This document shows positions 62,087 through 64,000 of a stretch of 64,000 bases of DNA, piece after piece (positions within the stretch are counted from its first letter, which is position 1; each line of letters begins with the position of its first letter). This DNA is from Phycisphaerae bacterium (GTDB taxonomy: Bacteria; Planctomycetota; Phycisphaerae; Phycisphaerales; UBA1924): positions 1 to 64,000 of the forward strand of contig JAUIHS010000016.1 in the NCBI GenBank assembly GCA_030432255.1. Direction: 5' to 3'. The notes under the pieces are model-generated. The model was not told where the DNA came from, did not search any database, and saw only the letters and a list, made by a program, of their open reading frames with translations. The position numbers were made by a program, and so were the translations under genes.

Positions 62087-63131
62087 TCGAGGCCACGCTC
62101 AACGACCGGCGGCGGCGCGGGAACCCGGATGCGGGCCGGGGCGAGAAGAATGCAATCGGAGCGGCGGCAGGCGCGGGCGAACGCTCGCGCACCAGGATGA
62201 TGATGGTCCCCACCAGCGCCAATCCTCCGGCAGCCATGACCGCAAGCCCGATGATGACGCACATCCCGGTGGCAGCGTCGGAACCCCAGATCTCCAGTTC
62301 CGATGTCACGCGGTGCGTCAGCGCGATCGACATGTTGTTGGCCGTGTGGAGAAGCATGGCCGGGATGACTGAACCGCAGCGCCACGTGATGAAGCCCAGC
62401 AGAACCCCGAGTGGGAGCACACCGAGCGCATGGAGCGGATGCAGGTGCGCTGCGCTGAAGAGCAGTGCCGTCACCATGATCGCCTTCACCGGATGCCACC
62501 GCTTCAGCAGGCGACCAAGGATGTAGCCGCGAAACAGCAGTTCTTCCATGATGCCGGGTGCGAGGCTGAACATCGCGATCACGAGGGCCGCCTGCAAAGG
62601 CGTATCGCCGGCGCCTGCCATGTCGCTCAGCATCTCCAGGGGCCCGGTCAGGGGTGAGGGGTTCTGGGTCGCCGCCTGCTTGAAGGGTGCGAATACGATC
62701 TGCAGGCCGAGCGGGATCATGGCGACCAACAGGAAGACACCTACCTTCCATGCGCTCAGGCGGATGCGTGTGAGGCCGAGCCGCGTGCGAAAGGGCTCAC
62801 GGGACGACAACGCCGCCATTAATGCCACGCCGCCAAATCCCAGCTGTGACGGCACGATCATCACGAAGACGCCGAGCGCCGAACTGAGAAGCTCGGGCGA
62901 TGGCAGACCCGATGCATCGAGTTCGCCACGCGCCAGCATCACCGTGATCAGCGCGATGCCCCCGAGCGTGACCGCGGCGATGATCGCCACGAGGTACGCA
63001 ATAAAGACGGTCCAGACGCGAGGCGGCCTGACATTCGGCGCATACGCGTACCGACGGCGCACCCACCATGTCTCCCCGGCGACCGGAAGAGGCTGAGGCG
63101 GCAACTGGGTTGGTGGTCCGAGGAGCGTCAT
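62025..63131 (-). CDS. CPBP-family intramembrane metalloprotease
   Basis: 368 residues, about eight membrane helices. The CPBP/Abi motifs are complete: EELLFRGYILGRL (EExxxR), a His-containing helix SAAHLHPLHALGVLP, and the last motif MLLHTANNMSIALTH. Members cleave prenylated or other membrane substrates. An Arg-rich proline-poor region follows at the C-terminus (FPRRRRSLSVASIRSP). The start at 63131 is an ATG. It is on the same strand as the phosphoesterase 12 bases upstream. Confidence 0.88.
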   Translation of the reverse strand: MTLLGPPTQLPPQPLPVAGETWWVRRRYAYAPNVRPPRVWTVFIAYLVAIIAAVTLGGIALITVMLARGELDASGLPSPELLSSALGVFVMIVPSQLGFGGVALMAALSSREPFRTRLGLTRIRLSAWKVGVFLLVAMIPLGLQIVFAPFKQAATQNPSPLTGPLEMLSDMAGAGDTPLQAALVIAMFSLAPGIMEELLFRGYILGRLLKRWHPVKAIMVTALLFSAAHLHPLHALGVLPLGVLLGFITWRCGSVIPAMLLHTANNMSIALTHRVTSELEIWGSDAATGMCVIIGLAVMAAGGLALVGTIIILVRERSPAPAAAPIAFFSPRPASGFPRRRRSLSVASIRSPLEIPHPPPDAHPSRDT

Positions 63132-63143
63132 GCGAATTTCGAG

Positions 63144-63977
63144 TTACCAGTCAAGCGGACGCGTGATGCACTCCGAGTTCCGCCCCGGTGCGGGCCCGCG
63201 TGCGAGAGTATAGATGGGCAGTTGGGTCGGACACTGCACACGCATCTCGACGATCTGCTCGCCGAGGCCCCTGCTGATGCAGCAAAGCGTGTCACGTAGT
63301 CGGAGGATGCCGGAGGGATGGTGACGGAAGAGGTCCGTGGAGGTGTGCGGTGCCCAACTGAAGAAACCGGGCAGGCGCCAGCGAATCTGTCCTCCGTGCG
63401 TATGCCCCGCGACCATGATGTCGACACCAAGGCGCGATGCGCCTGGAAGGGCGGCGGGCGTGTGGACCAGCGCGATCCGGATGCGCTTGCCGGCGTCCCC
63501 CACTTCAGACTCCCGCATGGCCAGTTCGGTCCAGTCCTCAGGCCAGCTCGTGCCCAGCAGACGCACCGGGGCATCCGGGAGGTCGATCACCCCGGGGTCC
63601 AGCCACGTGACGCCCCCGATCTCACGGACCGCCCGTTGGAAGGGCGGGGAGTCGTGATTGCCGAAGACCCCGTAGGCACCGAGGCGTGCCTGCCAGCACC
63701 CCACCATCTCCTCGAAAACCCGCATCGCGACCTCTTCATCCCCCGGGTGCGTCATGTAGTCGCCCGTGAGCAGCACCAGGTCGACGCGGATGCGTCGCAG
63801 GATCTCACACAACGCCCGGTACCGGTCCCGGTAGCGGCGGACATGCGTGTCCGTCACGTGCAGGATCGTCAGCCCCTCGGCCGCTTCCGGAACATTCGGG
63901 TGAATCAGCCGGAACCGCTCCACTGGAACAGGCGTACGGAAGCTATGCGGGTCGATCCCGAGCCTTCGATGGTCCAC
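63144..63977 (-). CDS. Metallophosphoesterase, YkuE-like
   Basis: 277 residues from a GTG at 63977. Binuclear metal motifs are in order: HVTDTHVRR (DxH), LLTGDYMTH (GDxx), GVFGNHDSP (GNHD) and VAGHTHGGQI (GHTH). These enzymes cleave phosphoesters, and YkuE-like members may act on membrane phospholipid heads. The frame is open to the window edge, so the true start could lie outside. It is followed closely by the CPBP protease gene. Confidence 0.88.
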   Translation of the reverse strand: MDHRRLGIDPHSFRTPVPVERFRLIHPNVPEAAEGLTILHVTDTHVRRYRDRYRALCEILRRIRVDLVLLTGDYMTHPGDEEVAMRVFEEMVGCWQARLGAYGVFGNHDSPPFQRAVREIGGVTWLDPGVIDLPDAPVRLLGTSWPEDWTELAMRESEVGDAGKRIRIALVHTPAALPGASRLGVDIMVAGHTHGGQIRWRLPGFFSWAPHTSTDLFRHHPSGILRLRDTLCCISRGLGEQIVEMRVQCPTQLPIYTLARGPAPGRNSECITRPLDW

Positions 63978-64000
63978 GTGCTGTCCGGGCTTGCCGATCA

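Overview
This window is GC-rich chromosomal DNA from a planctomycete, most likely of the class Phycisphaerae. The assignment rests on recognised families, not on any database search. The evidence is: four secreted proteins that end in dockerin-like EF-hand repeats (224-1345, 2167-4350, 59413-60762, and an internal one in 32859-35693); two secreted proteins with a PEP-CTERM-like tail reading VPAPGAAALFGLAG then an Arg-rich end (26652-27269, 27743-28357); an ECF sigma/anti-sigma pair; giant vWA membrane proteins; and UbiX/UbiA enzymes of the type used for menaquinone. There are no rRNA or tRNA genes, no CRISPR array and no prophage.

Layout. 1-2.1 kb: tail of an IS5-type transposase, a secreted dockerin-tailed protein and an AbrB/Doc toxin-antitoxin pair. 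2.1-8.4 kb: an FG-GAP/Fn3-like secreted protein, then a sulfur module (adenylylsulfate kinase, PAP phosphatase, SLC13/TrkA-C permease). 8.4-12.5 kb: a structured non-coding stretch, a nucleotide-sugar epimerase, a Panacea (DUF4065)-like protein on its own promoter and two secreted proteins. 12.5-19.7 kb: nuoE and nuoF, separated by about 5 kb of unrelated genes that include a LysM/peptidoglycan-binding protein and an M23 peptidase. 19.8-24.2 kb: a REP-associated transposase with its hairpins, an ABC-F ATPase and a CCA-adding enzyme. 24.3-28.4 kb: a BatA-like vWA protein and the two tandem P-domain proteins. 28.5-32.2 kb: a lone atpG and the reverse transsulfuration pair CBS/CGL. 32.2-38.1 kb: a large secreted protein whose C-terminus looks like a PD-(D/E)XK toxin, with a coupled putative immunity gene, then a flotillin/YuaF-like pair. 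38.2-44.7 kb: macro-domain protein, HtrA-like protease, UbiX/UbiA, a lipoprotein, a PhnP-like hydrolase and the ECF sigma/anti-sigma pair. 44.7-49 kb: a left-going operon of a 211-residue protein of unknown function, DinB polymerase, MnmE and an SDR, with a GTTC-N7-GTTC SOS-type box ahead of it. 49.3-53 kb: two membrane proteins with GspG-like tails, then dnaK behind a sigma-54-like promoter. 53-58.6 kb: a 1,052-residue vWA protein and a coiled-coil membrane protein with a 36-bp tandem repeat. 58.8-64 kb: DinB-like damage-induced family protein, SGNH esterase with dockerin, DUF3465 protein, Bfd-like ferredoxin, CPBP protease and a metallophosphoesterase.

The strongest leads are the toxin/immunity pair at 32.2-35.7 kb, the SOS-type box that would place mnmE in a damage-response operon, the interrupted nuoE-nuoF locus carrying effector-like genes, the structured RNA candidate at 8.5 kb, and the sigma-54-like site ahead of dnaK. 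Regulatory calls are by eye and functions are by family recognition only.
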